This document shows, one piece after another, positions 37,834 to 48,294 of a DNA stretch of 64,000 bases (the stretch's first letter is position 1; each line of letters starts with the position of its first letter). This stretch comes from Bacillus sp. N13C7. GTDB lineage: Bacteria; Bacillota; Bacilli; Bacillales; Bacillaceae. The notes beneath the pieces are model-generated. The model was not told where the DNA came from. It searched no databases and worked only from the letters and a program-made list of their open reading frames with translations. The stretch covers positions 62,001 through 126,000 of the forward strand of contig NZ_JALAMO010000013.1 of NCBI RefSeq assembly GCF_026790065.1. The letters are read 5' to 3'. A program made the translations under genes and the position numbers.

Positions 37834-38615
37834 CATCCAAACTTTCCTGTAATGTAATCGAGGGTTCTTTGATCCTGCGGGTTAGAGAACATTTTATTCG
37901 TATTGTCGCATTCAACAAGCTCGCCCATGTAGAAAAAGGCGGTTTGATCAGAAACCCTTGCTGCCTGCTGCATGTTATGTGTAACGATGACAATCGTATA
38001 TTTATTTTTCAGCTCGAGAATGAGCTCTTCAATTTTTCTCGTTGAGATGGGGTCCAGTGCAGATGTCGGCTCATCCATCAGCAAAATATCAGGATTTGTC
38101 GCAAGCGCTCTGGCGATACAAAGACGCTGCTGCTGGCCGCCTGATAGCGAAAGGGCGGATGAATGCAAACGATCCTTCACCTCATCCCATAACGCCACGT
38201 CCTTTAATGACTTTTCCACTATGTCCTGCAGCTTCTTTTTATTTTTGGTGCCGTGGACTCTCGGTCCGTAAGCCACATTATCAAAGATAGATTGCGGAAA
38301 CGGGTTCCCTTTTTGGAAGACCATGCCGATATTTTTTCGCAAATCCACGATATCAACTTTATCCTTTAAAATATTGCTGCCATTATAGTTCAGCTCTCCT
38401 GCAAGCTTTACATTCGGCGTCATTTGAATCATTAAATTCAATGTTTTGATGAAAGTTGATTTCCCGCATCCTGATGGCCCGATGATCGCCGTGACCTCGT
38501 TTTCATGAATGCTCAAATTGATATTTTTTAAAGCATGGTGCTGTCCATACCATAAGTTCATTCCATTGACTTGATAGACTTCGTGTTTCATTACAGCTTC
38601 GGTAGCAATACTCAT
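37833..38615 (-). CDS. pstBB: Phosphate ABC transporter ATPase PstBB
   Basis: The 260-residue ATPase has Walker [10 protein letters not shown], the Q-loop [11 protein letters not shown], signature LSGGQQQRL, Walker [13 protein letters not shown] and the H-loop VTHNM. It energises high-affinity phosphate uptake. It is the last pst gene and a close paralogue of pstBA 10 bases upstream, the result of a tandem duplication. Confidence 0.94.
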   Translation of the reverse strand: MSIATEAVMKHEVYQVNGMNLWYGQHHALKNINLSIHENEVTAIIGPSGCGKSTFIKTLNLMIQMTPNVKLAGELNYNGSNILKDKVDIVDLRKNIGMVFQKGNPFPQSIFDNVAYGPRVHGTKNKKKLQDIVEKSLKDVALWDEVKDRLHSSALSLSGGQQQRLCIARALATNPDILLMDEPTSALDPISTRKIEELILELKNKYTIVIVTHNMQQAARVSDQTAFFYMGELVECDNTNKMFSNPQDQRTLDYITGKFG

Positions 38616-38625
38616 TGCCGCCCTC

Positions 38626-39435
38626 CTATCCGAATTTCCCGTTAATATAGTCCTCTGTCTTTTGCTGCTTCGGACTTGTAAAAATCTGTTCTGTCTGTCC
38701 GTACTCTACAAGCTCGCCGTTTAAAAAGAATGCCGTCCGGTCAGAAACCCGCAGAGCCTGCTGCATATTGTGCGTAACAATGATAATCGAGTATTCGCTT
38801 TTCAGTTCTGTAATTAATTCTTCTATTTTTGCATTTGATATCGGATCAAGCGCTGAAGCTGGTTCATCGAGCAAAAGTACAGCTGGCTTCATCGCAAGCG
38901 TTCTCGCGATGCATAAACGCTGCTGCTGGCCGCCTGACAACGAGAGTGCAGATGAATGCAAACGGTCCTTCACCTCATCCCAGAGCGCTGCTTTTGTTAA
39001 GCTTTCTTCCACAATCTCATCTAAAACGGCTTTATTCCGCTCTCCTGCATATTTCAATGCATGTGTGATATTCGCATAGATCGATTTTGGAAATGGATTC
39101 GGTTTTTGAAAAACCATTCCGATTTCTCTTCTTAAGCTGACAACGTTAATGTTGCCACCCAGTATATTTAATCCTTCATAAAGGATTTCACCTTCAGCTC
39201 TTGCAGAAGGAATTAAGTCATTCATTCGGTTAATGTTTCTCAAAAAAGTAGACTTTCCGCATCCGGATGGTCCAATCAAAGCGGTCACCGCATTCTTTTC
39301 TATATCCATGTTCACGTGATGAACTGCTTGCTTATTTCCATAAAAAATAGACAGATCTTTCACTTCGAGCACGTGGCGCTGCTTCGGAACGATGACAGCA
39401 CGCTCAGGTTTTTCTTTTACCATTTGTTCAGACAT
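38626..39435 (-). CDS. pstBA: Phosphate ABC transporter ATPase PstBA
   Basis: The 269-residue ATPase shows Walker [41 protein letters not shown] and VTHNM. Compared with PstBB it has an N-terminal extension [20 protein letters not shown]. The two ATPases could form a heterodimer with PstA-PstC. Follows pstA with 20 bases between. Confidence 0.94.
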   Translation of the reverse strand: MSEQMVKEKPERAVIVPKQRHVLEVKDLSIFYGNKQAVHHVNMDIEKNAVTALIGPSGCGKSTFLRNINRMNDLIPSARAEGEILYEGLNILGGNINVVSLRREIGMVFQKPNPFPKSIYANITHALKYAGERNKAVLDEIVEESLTKAALWDEVKDRLHSSALSLSGGQQQRLCIARTLAMKPAVLLLDEPASALDPISNAKIEELITELKSEYSIIIVTHNMQQALRVSDRTAFFLNGELVEYGQTEQIFTSPKQQKTEDYINGKFG

Positions 39436-39455
39436 GTTTTTCGCCTCTTCCCGTT

Positions 39456-40340
39456 CTAATTTGCCGTAAGCTTTTTATAGATCATCGTGCCAAGCCATCT
39501 CGCTGCGAGATTAAACACAAGAACAGAAATCACCAGAACTGCAGAACCTCCGTTGGCGATCGCTTCAGCATCCGGAATCATTCCTTGCGTATTTACGTTC
39601 CAAATGTGGACCGCCAGTGTTTCAGCGGGCCTGAAAATATTAAGCGGCGATGTTTCCGAAAACGGGTTCCACTCTGTAAAATTAAGACGTGGCGTTGTCA
39701 GACCGGCAGTAAACAATAAGGCCGCCGCTTCCCCGAACACCCTTCCTGATGCTAAAATTGCCCCTGTGATGATAGAAGGGATCGCACTTGGAATTAAAAC
39801 GGTTTTTACAGTATGCCAGCGTGAAACTCCTAAAGCGAGTGAGGCTTCCTTCAGATCTTTAGGAACTGAACGGATCGCGTCTTCTGTCACACGCACCATA
39901 ACAGGCAGGTTAAAAACAGTTAACGCAAGCGCCCCGCCTATGATCGTATATCCCCAGCCTGTTAAGTTAACAAACATCAGTAATCCAAACATTCCAATGA
40001 CAATAGACGGAAGAGATGAAAGCACCTCTATACATGTTCTGATGAAATCAGTCACTTTGTTATTCGGCGCGTACTCAGCCATGAAGACTCCGCCGCCCAC
40101 ACCGAGCGGGATTGTAATGAGCATTGTAATAAACAAAATATAAAAGGAGTTAAACAGCTGGTCGCGTATACCTCCTCCAGCTGCAATCGCACTCGATTTT
40201 GTTGTAATAAAATCGAAGCTGAGCTGAGAAACACCGTTGATAAGAATATAGGAAAACAAGCCTACTAGAATTGCAGCGATAACGGCTGCACACAAACCAA
40301 ACATTCCAGTCGCCAGTTTATCTGTTATTTTGCGGTTCAT
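39456..40340 (-). CDS. pstA: Phosphate ABC transporter permease PstA
   Basis: The 294-residue permease has six predicted membrane helices and the EAA-like loop [20 protein letters not shown] that contacts the ATPase. It pairs with PstC. Start and stop overlap with pstC by one base, so the two are translated together. Confidence 0.93.
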   Translation of the reverse strand: MNRKITDKLATGMFGLCAAVIAAILVGLFSYILINGVSQLSFDFITTKSSAIAAGGGIRDQLFNSFYILFITMLITIPLGVGGGVFMAEYAPNNKVTDFIRTCIEVLSSLPSIVIGMFGLLMFVNLTGWGYTIIGGALALTVFNLPVMVRVTEDAIRSVPKDLKEASLALGVSRWHTVKTVLIPSAIPSIITGAILASGRVFGEAAALLFTAGLTTPRLNFTEWNPFSETSPLNIFRPAETLAVHIWNVNTQGMIPDAEAIANGGSAVLVISVLVFNLAARWLGTMIYKKLTAN

Positions 40341-41269
40341 TACACTTTCCTCCTAGATGACAAGTAGCGAATAAGCAGGATGAACAAGAATGACATCACC
40401 AGAAGCACAAGCCCCATTGACCAAAGTGTATTATTTTCAACACTGCCGTATGTGGTGTGGCCCATATTCAGCGTGATGATCGTGGTAAGTGTTCCCGCAG
40501 TGTCAAACAGGCTTTCCGGCAATACTCTTGTATTTCCAATGACCATCTGAACAGCCAAAGCTTCACCAAATGCCCGTGCCATACCAAGCACAACAGCTGT
40601 CATTAATGTTGGAAAAGCTGCAGGCACAAGCACTTTTCTGATCGTCTGCCATCTTGTCGCGCCAAGCGCGTAAGAACCTTCTCTTAAACTCTTCGGTAGA
40701 GAAGCCATTGCATCTGCAGAGATCGATGTGATAGTCGGCAGAATCATGATAGAAAGGACAATCGTTCCCGCCAATAAACTGTGCCCTGTTCCGCTCGATT
40801 TGAACTGGGCGATAAACGGCACCAATACTGTAAGACCTATGAATCCATAAACAACAGATGGAATGCCGACTAAAAGCTCAATCACCGGCTGCAGCACTTT
40901 CTTTCCCCAATTCGGCGCAATTTCTGTCATAAAAATCGCACCTGCAATACCTAGCGGCGCAGCAATGAGGGCAGAAAGAATCGTTACTGCAAATGATCCA
41001 AAAATAAAGGGCAGCACTCCATATTTCGGATCAGTATCTGTAGGGTTCCAATTTAGGCTCGTTAAGAATTCAATTGGGCTTACACCATTTACAAGAAAAG
41101 ATTGCAGCCCCTTAACGCCGAGGAAAATAGTAATCGCAACAGATGCCGCAATCATAATAAGCGCACAAGCTGTCACTATCATTCTTCCTCGAACTTCATC
41201 CAATTGCCGATTTTGCCTAGAGCTGATTAAGCGCTCGCTCACAGACATATTTTCTCTATTGTTTATCAT
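40340..41269 (-). CDS. pstC: Phosphate ABC transporter permease PstC
   Basis: The 309-residue permease has about six membrane helices and the cytoplasmic loop REGSYALGATRWQTIRKVLV. It forms the channel with PstA. It is separated from pstS by 68 bases that contain a stem but no T run, which may allow different mRNA levels of pstS and the rest. Confidence 0.93.
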   Translation of the reverse strand: MINNRENMSVSERLISSRQNRQLDEVRGRMIVTACALIMIAASVAITIFLGVKGLQSFLVNGVSPIEFLTSLNWNPTDTDPKYGVLPFIFGSFAVTILSALIAAPLGIAGAIFMTEIAPNWGKKVLQPVIELLVGIPSVVYGFIGLTVLVPFIAQFKSSGTGHSLLAGTIVLSIMILPTITSISADAMASLPKSLREGSYALGATRWQTIRKVLVPAAFPTLMTAVVLGMARAFGEALAVQMVIGNTRVLPESLFDTAGTLTTIITLNMGHTTYGSVENNTLWSMGLVLLVMSFLFILLIRYLSSRRKV

Positions 41270-41294
41270 TGTTTTACACTCCTATGAATGTGTT

Positions 41295-41327
41295 AAGAGG
41301 AGAAACGGTTGTCCCCGCACTCCTCTT
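41295..41327 (-). other. Intergenic RNA stem between pstS and pstC
   Basis: On the minus strand AAGAGGAG (41327-41320) pairs with CTCCTCTT (41302-41295) around a GC-rich loop. It is followed by AACACATTC and not by a T run, so it looks like a stabilising or processing stem and not a terminator. Confidence 0.6.
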
Positions 41328-41337
41328 TTTATTAAGA

Positions 41338-42240
41338 TCAGCTTTGCTTCCCGTTGGCATCGCGTGTCACTTTCATATCAGTAACCGGAATGTAGCCTTG
41401 GTCAGTAACAATGCTTTTTTGAATGTCTTCACTCTTTAGATAATCAAGAAATTCTTTAGCTAAATCTTTCGCTTCACCTTTTGTATAAGAATGCTGATAA
41501 GCCCAGATCGGATACTCGCCAGTTGTGACATTTTTCGCTTCAGGTTTTACACCGTCAATTGATAGAGCAGTTACTTTGTCATCTGTTAAATATGAGAATG
41601 CAAGATATCCAATCGCTCCAGGAGTATCAGCAATGATTTTTTTCACCGTGTTGGAGGAATCTTCAGTAATGCCTTCTGCAGGTTCTTCTCCGTCTAGCGC
41701 ATATTTCACAAATGTAGCACGTGTGCCAGAAGAATCAGGACGGTTTACAAGTGTAATCTTTTGGTCTTTGCCGCCGAGCTCTTTCCAGTTTTTAATTTTA
41801 CCAGTGAAGATTTTTTTCAATTCATCTTTTGAAATATCCTTCACACCAGCATCAGGGTTTACAGCTGCTGCCATACCAACGACTGCGACTTGATGATCGA
41901 CAAGCGCTTTTGCATCGATGCCTTCTTTTTCTTCAGCAAAAACGTCCGAATTCCCGATCTGAACAGCTCCTTCAGAGACTTGAGAAAGCCCTGTTCCAGA
42001 ACCGCCAGCTTGTACCTGTATATCGGCATCAGGGTTTTCTTCCATAAATTTTTCTGCGGCTGCAAGTACTAGTGGCTGCATAGCCGATGAACCAGAAATG
42101 GTTAAAGAACCTGATGCTTTTCCTTCTCCTTTTGCAGAATCGCTATTCGATTTTTCACTTTCTCCCGCATTTCCGCATGCCGCTGCAATGATCATAAAAG
42201 CAGCCATCAGAAGCATAAGCACCAATTTGTTTTTTTTCAT
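41338..42240 (-). CDS. pstS: Phosphate-binding lipoprotein PstS
   Basis: The 300-residue phosphate receptor has a lipoprotein signal (LMAAFMIIAAACGN, lipid-modified Cys) and the phosphate-binding loops SGSSAMQPLV, GSGTGLSQV and NRPDSSGTRATFV. It delivers phosphate to PstC-PstA. ATG follows AGGGGGAATTCAGGAA; a long in-frame stretch upstream runs through the promoter and is ignored. First gene of the pst operon, under PhoP boxes. Confidence 0.96.
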   Translation of the reverse strand: MKKNKLVLMLLMAAFMIIAAACGNAGESEKSNSDSAKGEGKASGSLTISGSSAMQPLVLAAAEKFMEENPDADIQVQAGGSGTGLSQVSEGAVQIGNSDVFAEEKEGIDAKALVDHQVAVVGMAAAVNPDAGVKDISKDELKKIFTGKIKNWKELGGKDQKITLVNRPDSSGTRATFVKYALDGEEPAEGITEDSSNTVKKIIADTPGAIGYLAFSYLTDDKVTALSIDGVKPEAKNVTTGEYPIWAYQHSYTKGEAKDLAKEFLDYLKSEDIQKSIVTDQGYIPVTDMKVTRDANGKQS

Positions 42241-42302
42241 TTCCTGAATTCCCCCTGCGTATAATGTGTAATTTGTCCTACACGTATAGAGTAAAGGTTC
42301 TA

Positions 42303-42341
42303 TGTAAAAAGGGTTTGAACCGAATGTTAAGGTTTTGTAAA
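42303..42341 (-). promoter_or_regulatory. PhoP box array upstream of pstS
   Basis: Four direct repeats TTTACA, TTAACA, TTCAAA and TTTACA (minus strand, at 42341, 42330, 42319 and 42308) recur every 11 bases. This matches the PhoP consensus TT(A/T/C)ACA with 5-base spacers and sits 60 to 100 bases before the pstS start, fitting phosphate-starvation activation. Confidence 0.92.
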
Positions 42342-42360
42342 TCAGTGCGTTTTTTTGTAT

Positions 42361-42392
42361 AAAAAAAACGCCCACATCATGTGAGCGTTTCT
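42361..42392 (-). terminator. Terminator after pbpA
   Basis: AAACGCTCACATGATGTGGGCGTTT with a long T run on the minus strand lies just past pbpA and before the pst promoter. Confidence 0.85.
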
Positions 42393-42394
42393 TT

Positions 42395-44545
42395 TTAGTT
42401 ATCAGAAGACGTTGTGTTTTCTGCGTTTTCTTCGATTTTATCTTTATTCTTTTGCTGTGTATCTTCTTTGTCCTGCTTCGATTTCAGCTCAAAATATTTA
42501 TCCATTACCTCTCTGCCGATTTCGTTTGTAATGGTATATTTAGCGCTGTAATCAATATAAGCCCAAGGTACTACAACAGAGATCGCAATTTCAGGATTAT
42601 CAGCCGGCGCATAAGCGACAAGTGTCGTATTATAAGTCGCTGTTCCTGTTTTTGATTTATCAGGCCCGTCATAGAACGATTGTGCTGTTCCTGTTTTCCC
42701 GGCAGGCTGATATGATGCTGACGCAAATTGGCTGGCAGCTGTCCCTTTTGTCATCACTCGTCTGAATCCGGCCTGTACTTCTTTAATGTATTCACTCTTC
42801 ATGTCGATTTTGTTCAGCACTTCCGGCTGAACGGACTGCACGACAGCACCAATTCCTTTTTCAGCATTAGGTTCTCTGACTTCTTTTACTAGCTGAGGCT
42901 TCAACCGGTAGCCGCCGTTTGCAATCGTTGATACATATTGTGCCAGTTCCAGCGGTGTATACGTATCGTACTGGCCGATTGCATAGTCAAGCAAGAATCC
43001 CGTTAATCTGTCTGTACCTTTATAGCCTGTCATTTCATTCGGAAGATCGATTCCAGTTTTAACTCCCAATCCAAATTGGCTGAAGTAATTCCGGAATGTA
43101 TCAAAGGCCGTTGTATCAATCGGTAAAGCTTGATGCGGTTTATATTCACCTTTTCCGAGTGCAATCGCCGTTTTAAACATAAATACGTTGGAAGACTGCT
43201 CTAAGGCTCTTTGAATATTGACCGGTCCTAAGTTCGTCCATGATTTTTTACCATTTTTATCCTGTCCGATATACAATGGTTCATCCTGAAACACTGTATT
43301 CAGGTTGATGGCACCGGTTTGCAGGCCCGTCAGCACGGTTGCACCTTTGACAGCCGAACCCATGGCATAAGATGACGTCATATTTCCTAGCGCGTAATCA
43401 TCAATTTTATATTTCCCATTTTCTTGTTTAATCTGCTTACCCGCCATTGTCAGCACTTCACCGTTTCTCGGGTCCATCATTACAACGAATGCCCGGTCTA
43501 ATAATTCAGTGCTTGGTCTTGCTTTAGCTGATTTGAGATTCTTCTCAATGATTTTTTCCACTTCTTTTTGCAAATCAATGTCAATCGTAAGTACGAGATC
43601 TTTACCGGCTTTGCCCTCAGAAACGGTTTTCGTTCCCGTGACATTGCCGTTTGAATCCGTGATGTTTTCCACCTTTGCTTTTTGTCCCTGCAGAAGGCTT
43701 TCGTATTGGTATTCAATATAACTTTTTCCGACCCTGTCATTTCGGCTGTAGCCAAGTGATAGATAATGGTCGAGCAAGTTGGACGGAAGCCCTTCATCAG
43801 AGCTGGAAACACTTCCGAGCACTGAGCGAAGAAGGTTTTTATACGGATATTCACGTTCCCAATCGGACGTGACATCAACACCAGGCAGTTCGTCTAAATG
43901 TTCACTTACAACTGCCATTTCTTTCGCTGATACATCTTCGTTTTTGATATATTGGGGGGTCAATGCATATCCTGAATCCATCTGTCTTTTGATGGCGAGG
44001 ATTTGCATGTCTTTATCCGTCAGTTCATTCAGCTGCTTATCAGTAATCCGTTTTAGCTGAAGCTGATATAAATCGTCATCGGATAAAGTTTTGTCTTCAA
44101 CCTGCTGTCTTTCTTTAGCGGTAATCAACTTTTTGGCTTCTTTCGGCCTAGTTAAAATCCAATAATCCTTTTTATCCCGTTCTGTTACTTTTTTTGTGTC
44201 AACCTTAATCATATCAGACAGCTTTTTTGCAATTTTTAGACGCTGCTCTTGCGTGGTCGATTTAGATCTGGTGTATGTGATTGCATTTAAAGCCTTATTT
44301 GTCACGATGGCATTAAAGTTTCGATCATAAATTTTCCCGCGCGGCACCGCTGAGCTGACTTCACTTTGCTCCTGTTGATTGGCTTGATTTTTGTAATCAT
44401 CGCCTTGCACGATCTGCTTAATGCCTAATTCCACAATGATCCAGGTAAATATAACAAAGGCAGCTAAAAATAAAATATTTAACCGGATCGGAAGCGACTT
44501 CTTTTTCTCTTTATGATTTTGCTTTTTTGGTTTATTTCTCCTCAT
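42395..44545 (-). CDS. pbpA: Class B penicillin-binding protein 2a (PbpA)
   Basis: The 716-residue transpeptidase has a short basic cytoplasmic tail, one membrane helix (about 21-42), a PBP dimerisation domain (about 55-330) and the transpeptidase domain with SAVK (active Ser), SSN and KTG motifs (PAGKTGTAQS). It works in lateral wall elongation and is redundant with PbpH. A Lys/Glu/Gln-rich tail ends the protein. Confidence 0.95.
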   Translation of the reverse strand: MRRNKPKKQNHKEKKKSLPIRLNILFLAAFVIFTWIIVELGIKQIVQGDDYKNQANQQEQSEVSSAVPRGKIYDRNFNAIVTNKALNAITYTRSKSTTQEQRLKIAKKLSDMIKVDTKKVTERDKKDYWILTRPKEAKKLITAKERQQVEDKTLSDDDLYQLQLKRITDKQLNELTDKDMQILAIKRQMDSGYALTPQYIKNEDVSAKEMAVVSEHLDELPGVDVTSDWEREYPYKNLLRSVLGSVSSSDEGLPSNLLDHYLSLGYSRNDRVGKSYIEYQYESLLQGQKAKVENITDSNGNVTGTKTVSEGKAGKDLVLTIDIDLQKEVEKIIEKNLKSAKARPSTELLDRAFVVMMDPRNGEVLTMAGKQIKQENGKYKIDDYALGNMTSSYAMGSAVKGATVLTGLQTGAINLNTVFQDEPLYIGQDKNGKKSWTNLGPVNIQRALEQSSNVFMFKTAIALGKGEYKPHQALPIDTTAFDTFRNYFSQFGLGVKTGIDLPNEMTGYKGTDRLTGFLLDYAIGQYDTYTPLELAQYVSTIANGGYRLKPQLVKEVREPNAEKGIGAVVQSVQPEVLNKIDMKSEYIKEVQAGFRRVMTKGTAASQFASASYQPAGKTGTAQSFYDGPDKSKTGTATYNTTLVAYAPADNPEIAISVVVPWAYIDYSAKYTITNEIGREVMDKYFELKSKQDKEDTQQKNKDKIEENAENTTSSDN

Positions 44546-44658
44546 AACATCACCTTTTTCTATTTACAGAAAGAAAAGACACTCAAGTAAGAGTGCCAGT
44601 TTTCATTTTAAAGGTTTTTTCGACTTTTTTCTACAGATAACCCCTTTTTGACAAAAAA

Positions 44659-45951
44659 TTATCTTTCGCCTTTTAAAAGAGTCGGTTCGGTTACCCTTTT
44701 TTGGCCGTCTTCTTCCATGGTTTCATTTTCCCCTTCTTTCTCCTTAAAACGGATATCCTTGACAAAGTAATAAATGAGCGGATGTCCTAAGCCCAATATA
44801 GCAAGTGACAAAGGAATGCCCATATCCTCCTTCAGGAGGGCCACAATGAGGAGAAAGCATAAAATGGAGACAATTCTGCCGGCGTTTAAAAACATTTCCC
44901 TCAGCACGATATATTCAATTCTTGCTTTTCTCGCATGTCTCGCCCGGCCGATCACATCATATGTCAGTGAAACATATGGAACAAGCAACAAAGGATAGCC
45001 GATCGCAATAAAAACACCATACGTCAATAATGTGGTAAAGCTCATATGAAACAGAAGCAAAAACAGCGCTCCATATAGAATAAGGCCGCCCAGTAAAATT
45101 GATTTTTTTCTGGCCTTTTTCTTAATCAGCCTTGATGCAAAGTAGTAGGCAAAGAAGGAAACAGCTGAATTGACCAGACCGAATGTGCCGAGCGCCAGTT
45201 CGCTGTTTGTCTCAATAAATACAAATACACTGATTAAAAAGACAAAAATCCCTTCTCTCAAGCCCTGAAAAAAATGCGCATTCGTAATTCTCCGCCAATC
45301 CATATTGCTATGTCGCTCTCCAAATACTTTGCTCAGCATAAAACGGCCCTTTGATTCTCTCCGTTTTAAAAAAAAGCTCATCACGACAGCCAATGCAAAT
45401 AAACTGAGGGAGAGACTGAAAATCACAGTGTAACCCGTATTATTTTCAAGCCTTGAGATCACAAATCCAGCTACTATCGGGCCGATCATTCCTGCGGAGG
45501 AAGACAGAATGCCCATAAATCCGTTGAAAAAATCACGCGTATCAGGCTCTGTTATTTCAAAGGTCAGCACGTTAAACGCAAGCCAATAAAAGCCATAGCC
45601 CACTCCGAGCACAGCGCCGATCAGCACGAGACGGCTGGCCGCCGTTTCTCCGGCTAAGAGCACACTTAAATAAAAAGCTGCTAAAAAAATCACGCCAAAT
45701 CTTAATATGAACACCCGGTCTATTTTTTTGGCTAACCGCCCAGCCAAATAAAAGGTTATCGGCTGCATTGTCACAATGGATAAATTATATATCGCCAAAT
45801 CAATAAATTTCCCTGACTGCTTCCAAAGATACACATTAACAAATGTATTGGACAGTGCAATTCCCAGCGAGTAAAGCCCTCCAATGGTCAGCAGAAAGAG
45901 TAACCCTTTGTTTACGTCTACATCACCAATCACTTTTTTTAGTTTGCTCAT
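44659..45951 (-). CDS. yqgE: Major facilitator family transporter YqgE
   Basis: The 430-residue protein has about 12 hydrophobic helices in two halves with the central loop near residues 200-225 (FFLKRRESKGRFMLSKVFGE). It lacks an obvious MFS drug motif. The last 30 residues are charged. Substrate unknown; the gene lies between pbpA and sodA. Confidence 0.85.
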   Translation of the reverse strand: MSKLKKVIGDVDVNKGLLFLLTIGGLYSLGIALSNTFVNVYLWKQSGKFIDLAIYNLSIVTMQPITFYLAGRLAKKIDRVFILRFGVIFLAAFYLSVLLAGETAASRLVLIGAVLGVGYGFYWLAFNVLTFEITEPDTRDFFNGFMGILSSSAGMIGPIVAGFVISRLENNTGYTVIFSLSLSLFALAVVMSFFLKRRESKGRFMLSKVFGERHSNMDWRRITNAHFFQGLREGIFVFLISVFVFIETNSELALGTFGLVNSAVSFFAYYFASRLIKKKARKKSILLGGLILYGALFLLLFHMSFTTLLTYGVFIAIGYPLLLVPYVSLTYDVIGRARHARKARIEYIVLREMFLNAGRIVSILCFLLIVALLKEDMGIPLSLAILGLGHPLIYYFVKDIRFKEKEGENETMEEDGQKRVTEPTLLKGER

Positions 45952-46017
45952 GACTGACTCCCCTTTACTATCCCTTAGTCTGTCTCACTCAAACCGAGAT
46001 ATGTAAAAAGAAGACAT

Positions 46018-46050
46018 AAAAAAACAAGGCCCCATATGAGGACCTTGCTT
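46018..46050 (-). terminator. Terminator after sodA
   Basis: CAAGGTCCTCATATGGGGCCTTG on the minus strand forms a stem with one mismatch, followed by TTTTTTT. Confidence 0.82.
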
Positions 46051-46056
46051 GTGTCA

Positions 46057-46665
46057 TTATTTTGCTTCACTGTATAGACGAGCCACTTCGTCCCAGTTGA
46101 CAACATTCCAGAAAGCTGAAATGTAATCAGGACGGCGGTTTTGATAGTTAAGGTAGTAAGCATGCTCCCAAACGTCAAGACCTAGGATAGGTGTTTTGCC
46201 TTCAGAAAGCGGAGAATCTTGGTTTGGCGTGCTTGTGATTTCAAGTTTGCCGTTGTTCACAACAAGCCATGCCCAGCCAGAACCGAAGCGTCCAGCCGCT
46301 GCTGCTGCGAATTGCTCTTTGAATTTGTCAAAGCTTCCAAATACACTGTTGATCTCTTCAGCAAGCGCGCCAGTCGGCTCGCCTCCGCCGTTTGGAGATA
46401 AAAGTGTCCAGAATAATTTGTGGTTCGCATGTCCGCCGCCGTTGTTGCGGACTGCAGTGCGGATGTTTTCAGGAACAGAATTAAGATCTGCAACAAGCTC
46501 TTCAACTGATTTGTTTGCAAGAGCAGTGTTTCCTTCAACCGCTTTGTTTAAATTTGTAACGTATGTGTTGTGGTGTTTCGTATGGTGAATAGTCATAGTT
46601 TCCTTGTCGATATGCGGTTCTAAAGCATCGTATGCATAAGGTAATTCTGGAAGTTCGTAAGCCAT
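46057..46665 (-). CDS. sodA: Manganese superoxide dismutase SodA
   Basis: The 202-residue Mn/Fe superoxide dismutase has the N-terminal ligand block [15 protein letters not shown] and the C-terminal [19 protein letters not shown] with metal Asp and His. It detoxifies superoxide in cytoplasm and spores. ATG follows AAGGAGGAATTATC. Confidence 0.96.
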   Translation of the reverse strand: MAYELPELPYAYDALEPHIDKETMTIHHTKHHNTYVTNLNKAVEGNTALANKSVEELVADLNSVPENIRTAVRNNGGGHANHKLFWTLLSPNGGGEPTGALAEEINSVFGSFDKFKEQFAAAAAGRFGSGWAWLVVNNGKLEITSTPNQDSPLSEGKTPILGLDVWEHAYYLNYQNRRPDYISAFWNVVNWDEVARLYSEAK

Positions 46666-46729
46666 GATAATTCCTCCTTAATATATATATGTACTGAAAT
46701 GCCGCTTCACAGCGAGCCTTTCTTCATTC

Positions 46730-46758
46730 AATGTAACAAAAGAACGCTTTGTAATCAA
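46730..46758 (-). promoter_or_regulatory. Sigma-A promoter of sodA
   Basis: Minus-strand TTGATT (46758-46753), a 17-base spacer and TACATT (46735-46730) lie 65 bases before the sodA start. Confidence 0.65.
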
Positions 46759-46845
46759 TGAAAAAGCTCACGTTTTGGCTCATTTCAGCGAACATATTTC
46801 ACTTTAACCGATAATTAGCTCAATTAAACCTGCCGCCCGTAATTC

Positions 46846-47328
46846 TTATAGCACCGTCCATAAAAAATATCCGATCATCAAAAGCTGTATGATGCCCTTT
46901 GCAATAACACCTGTTAAAAAGCCGATAAGAGAACCTAAACCGATTTTAAACGCAGATTTTACGTCCTTTTGATGGACGATAAGCTCTGCACAAACAGCCC
47001 CAATAAACGGCCCTAAAATGATCCCCGCAACCGGAATAACGAATGGCCCGGCTAATAAGCCGATCGTGCTTCCCCATATGGCAGCTTTGCTTCCGCCGAA
47101 CCTTTTTACTCCAAGCAGATTAGACACGTAATCCGCGGCGAATAATACTGCTGCAAAAACAGCTTCAACGAGCCAGAACATATAAGAATACGGACTGAAT
47201 GAAAACAAAAATCCATACAATACAAAGCCCGCAACGATAAATACTACGCTCGGAATAACGGGATACACCAGCCCGATAAAGGCGATGATAAATACCGCCG
47301 CAATCAACAGCCAATACAATATGTCCAT
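46846..47328 (-). CDS. yqgC: DUF456 membrane protein YqgC
   Basis: A 160-residue protein with three to four membrane helices and Gly-rich segments such as [20 protein letters not shown] and [13 protein letters not shown], typical of DUF456. Function unknown. The ATG nine bases after GGGAGG is preferred; an ATG three codons earlier touches the site. Confidence 0.83.
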   Translation of the reverse strand: MDILYWLLIAAVFIIAFIGLVYPVIPSVVFIVAGFVLYGFLFSFSPYSYMFWLVEAVFAAVLFAADYVSNLLGVKRFGGSKAAIWGSTIGLLAGPFVIPVAGIILGPFIGAVCAELIVHQKDVKSAFKIGLGSLIGFLTGVIAKGIIQLLMIGYFLWTVL

Positions 47329-47438
47329 AAAATCCATCCTCCCTTTACACATCCGCCTTCTTCATGTCTTCCTTGTATTCACACGCAGGCAACGATACAA
47401 TAAGCAACATATATTAGTTTAGCTAGGAAGTGAAGATA

Positions 47439-48200
47439 GTGAATGTATTTCAGCTTTTTATCAAAAGTACATACTCTCCCCGTGATATTGCAAAAACAAG
47501 ATTTCTAGGAATCGGAAAAGCGATTCTTTATGTATTTTTGCTCTCTGTTCTTTTTGCAATTCCAACCGCTTATTATCTAAGCACAGGGACCGTCAAATCA
47601 ATGAACGGCTTTAAAACCGTTTTACACAAAGATTTCCCTGATTTTAAAATTTCAAACGGCAAACTTCAAACGAATGAAAAAAAAGCCATGGAATCTCAGG
47701 CAAATGGTTTCGTTATCGTGTTTGATCCGACAGACGCCTATGGCACCGAACAAATCGAAGCAAAACAAAACGCGATCGGCATCCTTCAGGACAAATTTGT
47801 TTTGGCCATTGACGGACAAGCCCAAGAAATGCCTTACTCCATGATGCCGTCAGATTTGACAAAAAAAGATGTGATTGCAGGTTTAAACCAAAATAAAACG
47901 ATGATCATAACTGTTCTTTCAGTTCTCATTTTTCTCGTAACAGCGGCAGGGAAATTTATTGAAGTCTCATTCTTAGCGCTTATCGGGGTAATCTTGAAGA
48001 ATGCACAGAAAAAACATCTTTCCTACCATCAGCTCTGGAAGCTTTCTGCTTATTCTATCACCCTTTCGACCGTCTTCTTTACGATCATGCGTGCATTAGA
48101 AGCGACCGTTCCAAGTGAATTTTTGCTGAACTGGTTTGTCAACTTTGTCATCCTGTTTCTTGTTTTAAAAGAGATTCCTTCTAAAAAAGCCGCTGTATAA
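47439..48200 (+). CDS. yqgB: DUF1189 membrane protein YqgB
   Basis: A 253-residue protein with one helix near the N-terminus (about 30-50), a soluble stretch (about 60-150) and three to four C-terminal helices, as in DUF1189 proteins. The GTG reading [17 protein letters not shown] is best placed relative to AGGAAGTGA; a GTG three codons earlier is possible. Function unknown. Confidence 0.82.
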   Translation: MNVFQLFIKSTYSPRDIAKTRFLGIGKAILYVFLLSVLFAIPTAYYLSTGTVKSMNGFKTVLHKDFPDFKISNGKLQTNEKKAMESQANGFVIVFDPTDAYGTEQIEAKQNAIGILQDKFVLAIDGQAQEMPYSMMPSDLTKKDVIAGLNQNKTMIITVLSVLIFLVTAAGKFIEVSFLALIGVILKNAQKKHLSYHQLWKLSAYSITLSTVFFTIMRALEATVPSEFLLNWFVNFVILFLVLKEIPSKKAAV

Positions 48201-48203
48201 TCT

Positions 48204-48229
48204 GAGACTGCATTCGCAGTCTCTTTTCT
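48204..48229 (+). terminator. Terminator after yqgB
   Basis: GAGACTGCATTCGCAGTCTC followed by TTTTCTTTT. Confidence 0.85.
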
Positions 48230-48294
48230 TTTGTCATGAATCTGAATGGACAAGCATACTATGGTATAAAATTTCGTATGCGGGAGGAAAAGCG

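Noticed and set aside
38615..38626. Possible duplication artefact of pstB
   Set aside because: pstBA and pstBB differ along their whole length; the tandem pair is a known natural feature, not an assembly error.
39487..40143. 218-codon open frame antisense to pstA
   Set aside because: A mirror of a membrane-protein gene; composition is atypical and pstA is unambiguous.
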